Positions 27,223 to 34,779 of a stretch of 64,000 nt of DNA are shown here, piece after piece. Source of the stretch: Shimia sp. R10_1 (GTDB lineage: Bacteria > Pseudomonadota > Alphaproteobacteria > Rhodobacterales > Rhodobacteraceae); assembly GCF_017744095.1 (NCBI RefSeq), contig NZ_JAGHQX010000002.1, forward strand, positions 372,001-436,000. The letters run 5' to 3'. Below the pieces are notes generated by a model. It was not told the origin of the DNA. It did no database searches and was given only the letters and a program-made list of their open reading frames with translations. Position 1 is the stretch's first letter, and each line of letters opens with the position of its first letter. Made by a program: the position numbers and the translations under genes.

Positions 27223-28068
27223 TCAGGCTTCTGCGCGCGCGCTTTCATATGCCAGCAGGGCGCGTTTCACCGGCACGCCCCAGTGATAGCCGCCAAGGCC
27301 ACCGGATTTGCGCATTGCGCGATGGCAGGGAATGAGCCAGCTCACCGGATTGCGCCCCACCGCCGTACCCACCGCACGCACCGCTTTGGGATTGCCGATC
27401 ACACGGGCAATTTCGGAATAGGTGGTGACCTCGCCCGAAGGGATGCGCATCAGCGCCTCCCAGACTTTGATCTGCAGCGCCGAGCCGATCATATAGACTG
27501 GCACTTTATCAAGCTCGGCACGCTCGGCCTGATAGGCGGCCAGCACCCAGGGGCGCAGAAACATTGGGTCTTCGACAAAATTGGCCTTGGGCCAGCGTGA
27601 AAACAGATCTTCGATGGTTTCCGCCTCTCCCATCTCAGCTGCAAAGCCAATGCCGCAGATGCCTTTTTCGGTGCCTGTCACCAGCGAAAGGCCAAACGGG
27701 CTGTCAAACCAGCCCCAGTAGATTGTCAGTCCCGCGCCGCGTTTGGCATATTCACCCGGACTCATCGCCTCCCAGCGCAGGAAGAGATCATGCAGGCGGC
27801 CGGAGCCTGACAAGCCAACCGAATTGGCGGTGTCCAGCGTGGTGAAATGCTCATGCAGCAGGGCTTTGGCGTGGCCCAATGTCAGATATTGCTGAAACCG
27901 CTTGGGGGAGACCCCGGCCCAGCGCGTGAACAGCCGCTGAAAATGTGCCGGGCTCATCCCCATTTCCTGCGAGAGCTGCTCCAGAGGCATGGTTTCGCCA
28001 GCCTGATCGATCAGCTCAATTGCACGGCGCATGACATTGTAGTGGTAGCCTTCGCTCATGTCGTTCAT
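27223..28068 (-). CDS. Ada-like AraC regulator fused to O6-alkylguanine-DNA methyltransferase
   Basis: 281 residues from the ATG at 28068, placed by AGGAG seven bases upstream. An AraC-type helix-turn-helix (about residues 10-105; MSPAHFQRLFTRWAGVSPKRF) is followed by the methyltransferase domain with GEVTTYSEIARVIGNPKAVRAVG and the active-site SWLIPCHRAM. The N-terminal phosphotriester-accepting zinc domain of E. coli Ada, with its regulatory cysteine, is absent. The repair cysteine is intact, so it should dealkylate O6-alkylguanine. How it senses damage without the N-domain is unclear. It is divergent from a TetR gene. Confidence 0.92.
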   Translation of the reverse strand: MNDMSEGYHYNVMRRAIELIDQAGETMPLEQLSQEMGMSPAHFQRLFTRWAGVSPKRFQQYLTLGHAKALLHEHFTTLDTANSVGLSGSGRLHDLFLRWEAMSPGEYAKRGAGLTIYWGWFDSPFGLSLVTGTEKGICGIGFAAEMGEAETIEDLFSRWPKANFVEDPMFLRPWVLAAYQAERAELDKVPVYMIGSALQIKVWEALMRIPSGEVTTYSEIARVIGNPKAVRAVGTAVGRNPVSWLIPCHRAMRKSGGLGGYHWGVPVKRALLAYESARAEA

Positions 28069-28166
28069 GGCGGATCTCCTCTTCTGCGGACACCCTAGGC
28101 GCTGCAAAAAACGCAAGCGACCCGAAAATTGCGCATTTTCAGCCTGCCTCTTGAATTTCCGAAAAA

Positions 28167-28186
28167 ATGAGACATCTTTGTCTCAT
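28167..28186. promoter_or_regulatory. Perfect inverted repeat, likely TetR autoregulatory operator
   Basis: ATGAGACA-TCTT-TGTCTCAT, 8-bp perfect arms with a 4-base spacer, overlaps the start region of the TetR gene. Size and symmetry fit a TetR-family operator. Confidence 0.7.
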
Positions 28187-28742
28187 GACACATGGAACAC
28201 ACTCCAAAATCATCGAGGCGGGCTTTGCCGTCTTTTCCGCAACCCCCACAGCCACGTTGCAGGATGTGGCAGATGCGGCCGGGATCGGCCGCGCGACACT
28301 GCACCGACATTTCAAAGGGCGCGACGAGCTGATGGCCGCGCTCGCCATTGCCGCCATGAAGGAACTTGACGCTGCGATTGAGGCCAAAACACAGGATGCA
28401 GACAGCCATACAGAGGCGCTCCGGCTCAGCTTTGAGGCCATGATCCCGCTGGCAGACCGGCAGATGTTTCTTGCCAATGAGCCACTGGATCATGTGCCGG
28501 AGGTGCTCGCGGCCTACACCCGGCAGCTTGAGGAGCTGGCAGAGGCGGTGAAGGCCGCCAAGGCAGAAGGCGGCTTTGACGCCGCGGTGCCCACCGCCTG
28601 GATTGTGCAGGCTTATGAAACGCTCACCTATGCCGCCTGGACCGTGGTGCGCGACGGCGACGTCACAGCCCAAGAGGCTGCCGCGCTGGCGTGGCGTACC
28701 CTCACATCCGGCCTGACCACCGACACAAAAGGAGGCAAATGA
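28185..28742 (+). CDS. TetR family transcriptional regulator
   Basis: 185 residues if started at the ATG 28185; an in-frame ATG at 28167 is the alternative, and neither has a ribosome site, so a leaderless message is possible. The N-terminal helix-turn-helix reads KIIEAGFAVFSATPTATLQD, then VADAAGIGRATLHRHFKGRDEL, the TetR pattern; the C-terminal ligand domain is not assignable. The palindrome at 28167-28186 overlaps its start, which suggests autorepression. The stop overlaps the hydroxylase gene (ATGA), its most likely target. The ada-like gene on the other side, 98 bases away, could share control. Confidence 0.88.
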   Translation: MTHGTHSKIIEAGFAVFSATPTATLQDVADAAGIGRATLHRHFKGRDELMAALAIAAMKELDAAIEAKTQDADSHTEALRLSFEAMIPLADRQMFLANEPLDHVPEVLAAYTRQLEELAEAVKAAKAEGGFDAAVPTAWIVQAYETLTYAAWTVVRDGDVTAQEAAALAWRTLTSGLTTDTKGGK

Positions 28743-29584
28743 TGCTGCCTGAACGCTTTATGGAGCTCGCCCAACAAGTGGATGAGGTGTTTTTCATCAT
28801 CGGCATCGCCATTCTGGTGATCGAAATCGCGGAGGCCTGGTTCAAAGGGGCGCTCAAAGGCAAAACCTGGCTTGAAATGCTGGCCAGTGCGTCCACGCAG
28901 GTGCCTTACATTCTGGTGGAAGCCAGCATGATGACGGCGCTTTACGTGGGGCTTTATGTGTTCAGCGACACAGTGGTGAGCTGGCATCTGCCCACGACTT
29001 GGCCGTGGATTGTGGCCGCCATTCTGCTTGCGGACCTCACCTATTATTGGGAGCATCGCATCGCCCACCGGGTGCGCCTGTTGTGGACCCAACACGCCGT
29101 GCACCACTCCAGTCGAGACTATAATATCGTCACCGCCATACGTTTTGGCCCGCTGGAAAGCCTGTGGTCGTTCATCGCCCATATTCCCATGGTACTGGTT
29201 GGTTTCAGCCCGGATGTGGTGTTGGGCTCCGTGGTTCTGGTGCTGGCGTACCAGACTTGGCTGCATACGGAACTGATCGGCAAACTTGGCCCGCTGGAAT
29301 GGATCCTGAACACGCCATCCCACCACCGGGTTCACCACGGCTGTGACGACAAATACATCGACAAGAACTATGCTGGTATCCTGATCATCTGGGACCGCCT
29401 GTTTGGCAGCTTTCAGGTGGAAGAAGAACGCCCGCGCTATGGGCTGACCACCGATTTTGACAGCCAGAACCCGGTGAAGGTCTGGTTCTCTGAACTGCCG
29501 GCGCTGTGGCGCGACATCACCCGCGCCAAGTCAGGACGCGAGCTGTTTGGCCGCCTGTTTGGTCCTCCGGGCTGGAAGCCGTAG
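28742..29584 (+). CDS. Sterol desaturase/fatty acid hydroxylase superfamily membrane enzyme
   Basis: 280 residues from the ATG at 28742, chosen because AGGAGG ends six bases upstream (the ATG at 28739 is too close). Several membrane segments surround the three histidine clusters of the diiron hydroxylase family: HRIAH, HAVHHSS and HHRVHHG, with ADLTYYWEHR before the first. These bind two iron atoms and insert oxygen into a lipid carbon chain. The lipid substrate is not known; ornithine-lipid, carotenoid or fatty acid hydroxylation are possibilities. It is translationally coupled to the TetR gene. Confidence 0.9.
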   Translation: MLPERFMELAQQVDEVFFIIGIAILVIEIAEAWFKGALKGKTWLEMLASASTQVPYILVEASMMTALYVGLYVFSDTVVSWHLPTTWPWIVAAILLADLTYYWEHRIAHRVRLLWTQHAVHHSSRDYNIVTAIRFGPLESLWSFIAHIPMVLVGFSPDVVLGSVVLVLAYQTWLHTELIGKLGPLEWILNTPSHHRVHHGCDDKYIDKNYAGILIIWDRLFGSFQVEEERPRYGLTTDFDSQNPVKVWFSELPALWRDITRAKSGRELFGRLFGPPGWKP

Positions 29585-29589
29585 CGCGG

Positions 29590-29652
29590 GCTTTCAGCGG
29601 TGCCATGGGGGCGTGCGGGTTGCGAAACCCCACGCCCCTCCCATATGAAAGC
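29590..29652 (+). terminator. Large hairpin after the hydroxylase gene, possible terminator
   Basis: GGGGCGTG-C-GGGTT (29608-29621), loop GCGA, AACCC-CACGCCCC (29626-29638), enclosed by GCTTTCA (29590-29596) and TGAAAGC (29646-29652). The stem is strong but no U-tract follows, so the role as terminator is uncertain. Confidence 0.45.
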
Positions 29653-29690
29653 GCGGGACAGCCTTCGCATGCAACTTTGAGACAACCTAT

Positions 29691-30470
29691 ATGAGCCTTC
29701 GCGACACCATTGGCGCCTTCATTGAGCGCCCAGCCTTTCGCAACGCCATTCTCGGCGTGATCCTCTTCAATGCCGTCATTCTTGGGCTGGAAACATCCAA
29801 GCCGCTGATGGGCGCCATCGGGCCGTTGTTGATCACTCTGGATGGGGTGTGTCTGGCCATCTTTGTCGCAGAGATCGCGGCCAAGCTCTATGTGCAGCGA
29901 GGGCGCTTTTTCTCAGATGGCTGGAACCTCTTTGACTTTGTGATTGTCGCTGTCGCACTGGTGCCAGCGGCACAAGGGCTGGCCGTCTTGCGGGCACTGC
30001 GCATCCTGCGCTTGTTGCGCGTTGTCTCTGTCGCCCCGTCGCTGCGGCGTGTGATCGAAGGGCTGATCAACGCGTTGCCTGGTATGGGCTCGGTCTTTCT
30101 GCTGATGGCGCTGATCTTCTATATCGGCGCGGTCATGGCCACAAAACTGTTCGGCGCCGCCTTCCCCGACTGGTTCGGCACGTTGGGCAAATCCGGCTAT
30201 TCGCTGTTTCAGATCATGACGCTGGAGAGCTGGTCCATGGGCATCGTGCGCCCGGTGATGGAAGTGTACCCCTACGCCTGGATGTTCTTTGTGCCGTTTA
30301 TCCTGCTGACGACATTTGTGGTGCTCAACCTCGTGGTCGGCTTGGTGGTAAACTCTATGCAGGACGCCCACCACGTCGAAGCAGAAGCGGAAACCGGCAG
30401 CTATCGCGACGAAGTTCTGAGTCGTTTGGCCGAAATTGAAAAAGCCTTGAAAGACAAAACAACCAAGTAA
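29691..30470 (+). CDS. Voltage-gated sodium channel, bacterial NaV family
   Basis: 259 residues. Six-helix ion channel: S1-S3, then an S4 voltage sensor with regularly spaced arginines (VLRALRILRLLRVVSVAP), pore helix and selectivity filter TLESWSM at residues 177-183, followed by S6 (FILLTTFVVLNLVVGLVVNSM). The filter is identical to that of NavAb and close to NaChBac TLESWAS; the four-fold ring formed by Glu179 selects sodium. The C-terminal tail (RDEVLSRLAEIEKALKDK) has the heptad pattern of the tetramerising coiled coil. Such channels support motility and pH or Na+ homeostasis in marine and alkaliphilic bacteria. No obvious partner gene adjoins. Confidence 0.95.
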   Translation: MSLRDTIGAFIERPAFRNAILGVILFNAVILGLETSKPLMGAIGPLLITLDGVCLAIFVAEIAAKLYVQRGRFFSDGWNLFDFVIVAVALVPAAQGLAVLRALRILRLLRVVSVAPSLRRVIEGLINALPGMGSVFLLMALIFYIGAVMATKLFGAAFPDWFGTLGKSGYSLFQIMTLESWSMGIVRPVMEVYPYAWMFFVPFILLTTFVVLNLVVGLVVNSMQDAHHVEAEAETGSYRDEVLSRLAEIEKALKDKTTK

Positions 30471-30482
30471 CCATATGGTTAC
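30467..30482. repeat. 16-bp perfect palindrome over the channel gene stop codon
   Basis: GTAACCATATGGTTAC reads the same on both strands without a spacer and includes the TAA stop of the channel gene. Confidence 0.75.
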
Positions 30483-30865
30483 ATTGGGATTTCGTCCATT
30501 CGGTAAAATTTGAGATATTTTCTGAGGCCCTACCACTTTGGGATAGGGTGAATTTCGCCCCGAAAAACGAGACCGGAGAAACATCCAGTTTTTGGATGGC
30601 TCTCGCCGGTGTTTCGGGTGCGCGCTTGGCGCGTGCAATCCCCTTATTTTTAAAGACGACGCGCATTAACCGGATTTCTTATTTGTATTCCAAATGAACA
30701 TTTTATACTGCAGAACCCATAAGATACTGAAGTATATATATTTTTTTCGCAGTATTTAAAATCGAAAGACAAATTTGAGCAGATCGCCTGTTTGCGACAT
30801 GCCGTCATACATCATTAACACGTTGAACGATCTTTTCTCTGACGGACAGCACGCGGAGACGGACA
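30483..30865 (+). other. Non-coding leader before the chemoreceptor with two hairpins and an AT-rich stretch
   Basis: No gene is visible in this 383-base gap. It contains a nested hairpin (ACCGG and CCGGT at 30572-30576 and 30606-30610 around CATCC/GGATG), a second GC hairpin at 30618-30636, and then about 120 AT-rich bases (30660-30780) with ATACTGAAGTAT. TTAACC at 30666-30671 is a possible CtrA half-site. The promoter of the chemoreceptor probably lies in the AT-rich part. Confidence 0.45.
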
Positions 30866-32356
30866 ATGGACACAGCGATCACAGAAAATCTCGAAAGGTT
30901 TGCCCTCACCGGGGCGGATCTGGACGCCCTTAAATACGCAGCGAAGATCGTCACCCCAAACCTTGATGATGTGTTGGACGACTTTTACGCATTCGCGACC
31001 GATCGCGCGGAAATGGCGCGTTTTTTTCCTACAGAAGACATTTTGAACCACGCACGAAGGCGCCAGAAAGAGCATTGGGAAATGCTGTTAAGCGGTGACT
31101 TTGCACAGGCATATCTCACATCAGCGGAAATCATTGGCCAGGTGCACTACCGCATCCAGCTGCCATTTGAGCTGTACCTGTCTGGCTATGCGCGTGCCTC
31201 AAGCCAATTGCAGGATCTTCTGTTGAAAAAGACCAAGACCCGCTGGCCCCGTCGGGATCGTGGCCGGCGCTCGGCGGCGCTTGGCGCGCTGACCCGTGCG
31301 TTCTCACTCGACACCAGCCTGGTGATCGATTCCTATTTTACCGCCCAGCGCGAAGAGCGTGAACGTGCGATGAACCACCTGAACGCCGCCATGGGGCGTA
31401 TGGCCAACAAAGACCTGTCGCAGACCATCCCAAGCCCTGAAGACAGCGACTATCCAGAGCGGTTTGATGGCATTCGCACCGACTTCAACCATCTGATGCT
31501 CGCGATGCGCGATATTATCAAGACCATTAAAGACGCAACCGTCGATCTTGATCTGACAGCCAGCGAAGTCAATGACTCCACCGAAAGCCTCGCGCGGCGC
31601 ACAGAGTCTCAAGCCGCAACACTGGAACAAACCGCACTGTCAGTGGATGAAATCAGCAGCAGCGTTCAGGCCTCGTCTTCTGCCACAGCAGACACAGATC
31701 GCGTGGTCTCCGCCACCCGCACCAATGCCGCCAATGGCCACAGCGTGGTGTTTGAAAGCGTCAAATGCATGAAAGACATCGCGGAGGCCTCTGCCAAGAT
31801 CTCTGACATCTCTGGCTTGATTGACGAAATCGCCTTTCAGACCAACCTGCTTGCGCTCAACGCAGGTGTCGAAGCTGCGCGCGCCGGCGATGCGGGCCGC
31901 GGCTTTGCTGTGGTGGCCTCTGAAGTGCGCAGCCTCGCGCATCGTGCTGCCGACTCTGCGCAACAGATCAGCGAGCTGATACAGGGCACAAATGACCTTG
32001 TGGAACACGGTGTGGATCTTGTCGATCGCGCAGGCTCGGCGCTTGGTACGATTGTGTCAGATGTGGAACATGCGGCCAGCCTGAGCTCTGAAATTGCCTC
32101 ATCGTCCAAAGAACAATCTGCCGGGCTCAAGGAAATTGCCCAAGGCATCTCGCAGCTCGACAGCGTGACACAGGAAAACGCCGCAATGGTGGAACAGACC
32201 GCAGCCGCGATGAGCTCCATGCGCCGCGACACCGAAGCCATGTCACAACTGGTGAATGGGTTCATTCTCAGCGAAGTGCGCCCGGTCGTTGCAAATGACG
32301 CCGACGTCTCGCAGGACGAAACCGAAGCAGAGGAAACCTGGGAGGATGTGGCCTAA
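30866..32356 (+). CDS. Soluble globin-coupled methyl-accepting chemotaxis protein (HemAT-like)
   Basis: 496 residues without any membrane segment. Residues 1 to about 160 form a globin-coupled sensor domain; [19 protein letters not shown] contains the proximal haem histidine His94. A short linker with HAMP-like pattern leads to the signalling domain, whose hairpin tip [20 protein letters not shown] and following [19 protein letters not shown] are highly conserved. It should sense oxygen or another haem ligand in the cytoplasm and control CheA. The C-terminus has an acidic tail with TWEDV, vaguely like a CheR-tethering pentapeptide. No other chemotaxis gene lies in the window. Confidence 0.93.
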   Translation: MDTAITENLERFALTGADLDALKYAAKIVTPNLDDVLDDFYAFATDRAEMARFFPTEDILNHARRRQKEHWEMLLSGDFAQAYLTSAEIIGQVHYRIQLPFELYLSGYARASSQLQDLLLKKTKTRWPRRDRGRRSAALGALTRAFSLDTSLVIDSYFTAQREERERAMNHLNAAMGRMANKDLSQTIPSPEDSDYPERFDGIRTDFNHLMLAMRDIIKTIKDATVDLDLTASEVNDSTESLARRTESQAATLEQTALSVDEISSSVQASSSATADTDRVVSATRTNAANGHSVVFESVKCMKDIAEASAKISDISGLIDEIAFQTNLLALNAGVEAARAGDAGRGFAVVASEVRSLAHRAADSAQQISELIQGTNDLVEHGVDLVDRAGSALGTIVSDVEHAASLSSEIASSSKEQSAGLKEIAQGISQLDSVTQENAAMVEQTAAAMSSMRRDTEAMSQLVNGFILSEVRPVVANDADVSQDETEAEETWEDVA

Positions 32357-32378
32357 GCGAATGGCCCATCCGCTTCAG

Positions 32379-32406
32379 AAGAAAGGCGCCTGCGGGCGCC
32401 TTTCTT
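32379..32406. terminator. Terminator of the chemoreceptor gene
   Basis: Perfect 12-bp stem AAGAAAGGCGCC (32379-32390) with GGCGCCTTTCTT (32395-32406), loop TGCG. The gene on the other strand converges here. Confidence 0.85.
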
Positions 32407-32440
32407 GGTTTGAAAACGCTGCAGAGGGGGCGAAAATTCG

Positions 32441-33421
32441 TCAGATCTTCATGTTGCGCGCGGAATCTTTGATTGCGTCGTATTGCCCGGAGGGGCGGAA
32501 CCGCCACAGATATTCTGCCAGCACCGCTTCTGGGGCAAGCGGCGTAATCCCGAGCGCCTCAAACCCTTTTGCCCCTTCTGAGACAACATTATCACTGCGC
32601 AGCAAGATCAGCTGATCCCCGGTGATCACCGAATTGTGCCAAAGCCCAAAGGTCACGGCCTGCAACAGACCAAAGCCGCCCGCCATCAGCCGCCCAACAC
32701 CAAAGGGCAGATTGATCACTGCGCGCTTGCGGTGGATCACCTCAAGCATCTCATCAATCCAGCCGCGCAGGGTTTTCACCTCAGGCCCGCCCAACTCATA
32801 GAGACCACTTGCCGCGCCTTTGATGCCCATCACCGCCGCTTGGGCCACGTCATCCACAAACACCGGCTGAAACTTGGTGTTGCCCCCCATGATCGGCAAC
32901 ATGGGCCCCATGCGCGCCATGGCGGCGAAGCGGTTGAAGAATTCATCGTCCTGCCCAAAAATCACCGAAGGGCGCAGGATCATCGCCTCCGGCATGTGTT
33001 TTAAGACACCTGCTTCGCCCAGCGCTTTGGATTGCGCATAGTGGCTGGCGCTGCCTGCATCCGCCCCAATCGCGGACACATGCACCATGCGCCCCACGCC
33101 CTCAGCGGCCGCAATTCGGGCAATACGCTCTGCGCCTTCGTGCTGAACGCTGCCAAAGGTGTTCTTGCCCCGATTGGCCAGGATGCCAACACAGTTCACC
33201 ACTGCGTCCGATCCCTCCATCGCGGCTTTGACAGAGGCATCGTCACGAATGTTGCAGAACACGGGCTCTACCTGCCCAACCGCACCGTAAGGCTTTACAA
33301 ACATCGCTTCATTGGGGCGACGCACCGCCACGCGCACCCGCCAGCCCTCTTTGGCCATCCGTTGCGCAATGTGACGCCCCACAAAACCAGAGCCGCCAAA
33401 GATGGTAACAAGTTGAGACAT
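32441..33421 (-). CDS. NDUFA9-like NAD(P)-binding SDR protein (atypical epimerase family)
   Basis: 326 residues from the ATG at 33421, with GGAGGAGATCCC upstream; the longer open frame before it is spurious. The Rossmann motif TIFGGSGFVGRHIAQRMAKEG is followed by NCVGILANRGKNTF and HVSAIGADAGSASHYAQSKALGE. This is the atypical extended SDR group that includes the complex I accessory subunit NDUFA9 and coenzyme Q-related proteins. In alphaproteobacteria it is commonly annotated as complex I NDUFA9 subunit family protein; the enzymatic role is unknown. The gene converges with the chemoreceptor and points away from tRNA-Leu. Confidence 0.87.
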   Translation of the reverse strand: MSQLVTIFGGSGFVGRHIAQRMAKEGWRVRVAVRRPNEAMFVKPYGAVGQVEPVFCNIRDDASVKAAMEGSDAVVNCVGILANRGKNTFGSVQHEGAERIARIAAAEGVGRMVHVSAIGADAGSASHYAQSKALGEAGVLKHMPEAMILRPSVIFGQDDEFFNRFAAMARMGPMLPIMGGNTKFQPVFVDDVAQAAVMGIKGAASGLYELGGPEVKTLRGWIDEMLEVIHRKRAVINLPFGVGRLMAGGFGLLQAVTFGLWHNSVITGDQLILLRSDNVVSEGAKGFEALGITPLAPEAVLAEYLWRFRPSGQYDAIKDSARNMKI

Positions 33422-33612
33422 GGGATCTCCTCCGCTCTGCGTAGTGCAATCTATGCTGTTACTACGAAATACTGGCTCGATTGGCTCACAACAGCAAGTC
33501 ACAACCCCTGCTCCGCGACAAGAATACCCAAGCAAACGACCCGGCATTTCAGGCCCGCCGCAGACAATTTCGAGGTGGGAGAGATATTTTTCAAAAAACT
33601 TCCAAAAACGCG

Positions 33613-33640
33613 TTGACACCCCCCCCGCACAGGTCTAAAT
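33613..33640 (+). promoter_or_regulatory. Predicted promoter of tRNA-Leu
   Basis: TTGACA (33613-33618), a run of C, then CTAAAT (33635-33640) after a 16-base spacer, 19 bases before the tRNA. The layout matches the tRNA-Lys promoter. Confidence 0.7.
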
Positions 33641-33659
33641 GCCTGCCTCACCAACCCGT

Positions 33660-33746
33660 GCCCAGATGGCGGAATTGGTAGACGCGCTAGCTTCAGGTGC
33701 TAGTGTCCGTATGGACGTGGAGGTTCGAGTCCTCTTCTGGGCACCA
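33660..33746 (+). tRNA. tRNA-Leu (anticodon CAG)
   Basis: An 87-base class II tRNA with encoded CCA. Acceptor GCCCAGA pairs with TCTGGGC; the anticodon arm is CTAGC-TTCAGGT-GCTAG with CAG; a long variable arm (GTCCGTATGGAC) precedes the T-arm GGTTCGAGTCC. Confidence 0.98.
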
Positions 33747-33770
33747 ATTTTTCTACGAAGAATTGGTCAC

Positions 33771-33801
33771 AAAAAACGCCGCGCTACAGCGCGGGTTTTT
33801 T
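33771..33801 (+). terminator. Terminator after tRNA-Leu
   Basis: CCGCGC (33779-33784) pairs with GCGCGG (33789-33794) around TACA, extended by AAAAAAC and GTTTTTT, ending in six T. Confidence 0.88.
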
Positions 33802-33849
33802 GCTTTTGTGGCCCTGTTTTTTTCGCGATGTGATCGACCGGCGCGCCCC

Positions 33850-34596
33850 TCAGGCGTGCGTCCGAAACAACTCCAGCACAAATGGGATCGCCTTGAACTC
33901 GCGGGATTTGTTGCCTGCGCGCCTCTGGATCGGCTTGGTGACCCAATCCACCCAGCGCAACCGCCGACAGGTCTGTTGTGCCAGCGGCCAAGCCCCTTCA
34001 GGTGCAGAGCTGCGGTATACGGCCATCGCTTCATCCAGGCTTCCCCGCATGTGCGCGGAATTTGCGGCCACGTTGAACGCAAAGATCACCAAATCCCGCG
34101 CCTGCCCTTTGAGCGTGTTGTTTTTGGCCTGGTAGCGCTCAAAATCAAGCAGCAGCACCTGATCATCCACCAGGCACATGTCTTTCGGGCTGGGACGTCC
34201 ATGCGCAAACCCGAGAGCATGAAACGCCCCAAGGGACTGACTGGCATTCAATAGAAGGTCACGCCCCTCCCCAGTGTCGCCTGCATCCCCAAGCCGGCGC
34301 CGCAAATCTTTGCCGCAATCAGGCAGCACCAGAAAGTCAGGACCATCCGCCACCACCTGCGGCACAGGCGCCTGTACGGCGTTCATGTCGTGATAGGCTT
34401 GGCGCTCACGTCTGAAAGAGGTCTCTGGATTGCCCTTTTGCAAACGGTAGCGCAGGTCCAGCTTCTCTGGGCGTTTGATCCAGAACACCTGCCCCCCCTG
34501 CTCTATTCGCTCCACACGCGGCCCTGCTTCACGGGCACGGGTTTCCACGAGCATTTTAAGCTCATCATTAACGGTAAGAGGGGGTCGAAAATCCAT
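33850..34596 (-). CDS. Kinase-fold protein resembling LPS/Kdo kinases, altered catalytic loop
   Basis: 248 residues. Features of the protein-kinase-like fold: VFWIKR with the beta-3 lysine (Lys41), RRERQAYH with the helix-C glutamate (Glu64), a catalytic-loop equivalent FAHGRPSPKDMCL, and LLLDFERY in place of DFG (Asp151). The usual HGD/HRD aspartate is replaced by arginine (His132-Gly-Arg134) and the metal-binding Asn position is Asp139. Small kinases of this sort (WaaP, InaA, Kdo kinase) phosphorylate lipopolysaccharide core sugars. Location next to the kdsD-lpt block is compatible with an envelope role. Whether it is an active kinase is open. Confidence 0.6.
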   Translation of the reverse strand: MDFRPPLTVNDELKMLVETRAREAGPRVERIEQGGQVFWIKRPEKLDLRYRLQKGNPETSFRRERQAYHDMNAVQAPVPQVVADGPDFLVLPDCGKDLRRRLGDAGDTGEGRDLLLNASQSLGAFHALGFAHGRPSPKDMCLVDDQVLLLDFERYQAKNNTLKGQARDLVIFAFNVAANSAHMRGSLDEAMAVYRSSAPEGAWPLAQQTCRRLRWVDWVTKPIQRRAGNKSREFKAIPFVLELFRTHA

Positions 34597-34779
34597 GACC
34601 TGCTATCTAGGATGTCATCAAACCGTCGTAAAGATGCGTTCCCAAACGCCGCCAAGCTACAGTGGCCGCCTGCACCGCATCGCAAATCACGGCATTGGTC
34701 CCAAATACGCACCCTGCAAAACATTGAAACACCGCCCTGAAACCCGTAAGTGCAAGGCATCCGATTACGCGAGGCACTC

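Noticed and set aside
30572-30610. Hairpin before the chemoreceptor considered as a cyclic-di-GMP (GEMM) riboswitch
   Set aside because: The conserved GEMM bases and two-helix arrangement are missing.
32441-33421. Considered as a true subunit of respiratory complex I
   Set aside because: Bacterial complex I has no NDUFA9 subunit in the operon sense, and no nuo genes lie nearby; the SDR family label is as far as the sequence allows.
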